From assembly GCA_947502585.1 (NCBI GenBank), contig CANNAV010000018.1, forward strand, positions 1-44,152: a stretch of 44,152 bases of DNA. Direction: 5' to 3'. Shown piece by piece: positions 44,105 to 44,152 of the stretch (positions are counted from its first letter, which is position 1; the number at the start of each line of letters is the position of its first letter). The translations under genes were made by a program, and so were the position numbers. The DNA comes from an uncultured Pseudovibrio sp. Its GTDB lineage: Bacteria > Pseudomonadota > Alphaproteobacteria > Rhizobiales > Stappiaceae. Below the pieces are notes generated by a model, which saw only the letters and a list, made by a program, of their open reading frames with translations, did no database searches and had not been told where the DNA came from.

Positions 44105-44152
44105 ATTGATTTTTTGTTTGAATTCTGAATCTATGGTTTCATGACAAATTAT

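Noticed and set aside
1..44152. CRISPR arrays, tRNA or rRNA genes, and a cobalamin riboswitch near the cob genes
   Set aside because: I looked for regularly spaced direct repeats, tRNA-like cloverleaf ends and B12-box-like motifs and saw none; a covariance-model scan would be decisive.

Overview
The window reads as a chromosomal segment of a mid-GC alphaproteobacterium, most likely a marine or host-associated Pseudovibrio/Stappiaceae-type organism. This rests on gene repertoire only: a TRAP importer, aerobic-route cob genes, the glutathione formaldehyde pathway, a stand-alone mdoH and RpiR/LysR regulators. No 16S or other diagnostic marker lies in the window. It carries a well-kept catabolic half (about 0.7-25.9 kb) and a right half (about 25.9-44 kb) with much mobile-element debris and several broken genes.

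Layout. 1-0.6 kb: decayed IS3 transposase. 0.7-2.7 kb: LysR regulator divergent from a TDT/SLAC1-type anion channel. 2.7-11.8 kb: RpiR regulator divergent from a seven-gene operon (N-formylglutamate-amidohydrolase-family hydrolase, TRAP dctQ-dctM-dctP, glutamine-synthetase-like ligase, aldehyde dehydrogenase, iron alcohol dehydrogenase). I read the operon as uptake of an amino-alcohol-like compound followed by gamma-glutamylation, two oxidations and hydrolysis. 11.8-19.1 kb (minus): dppABCDF-type peptide ABC importer followed by an Xaa-Pro aminopeptidase. 19.5-25.9 kb: an aromatic catabolism locus of homogentisate type (maleylacetoacetate isomerase and MarR on minus; fumarylacetoacetase, an odd MBL-fold protein, FAD monooxygenase, DUF2783 and VOC protein on plus) with no recognisable homogentisate dioxygenase.

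25.9-33.3 kb: formaldehyde detoxification (frmA, fghA), an SCP2 protein, a YrbL-like protein and an MFS exporter, interspersed with three different internally deleted copies of one ISL3-type element, a set of IS-end-like tandem repeats and a 5' stub of an iron alcohol dehydrogenase. 33.3-35.2 kb: mdoH glucosyltransferase.

35.3-40.2 kb: the most interesting block. A tightly coupled operon encodes an MDR dehydrogenase, a PTPS/QueD-like protein lacking canonical active-site residues, a GT4 glycosyltransferase and a SAM methyltransferase. Just beyond, on the opposite strand, lie a NUDIX gene broken by an in-frame stop and a stand-alone RibD-type reductase. Together they look like an undescribed pathway to a glycosylated, methylated pterin- or flavin-like small molecule.

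40.3-44.1 kb: cytochrome b561 and a cobalamin block in which cobA is truncated, cobB is frameshifted, cobM has an internal deletion plus stops, and only cobJ looks nearly whole. The pseudogenes and IS relics together suggest ongoing gene loss, or assembly error at some single-base sites.
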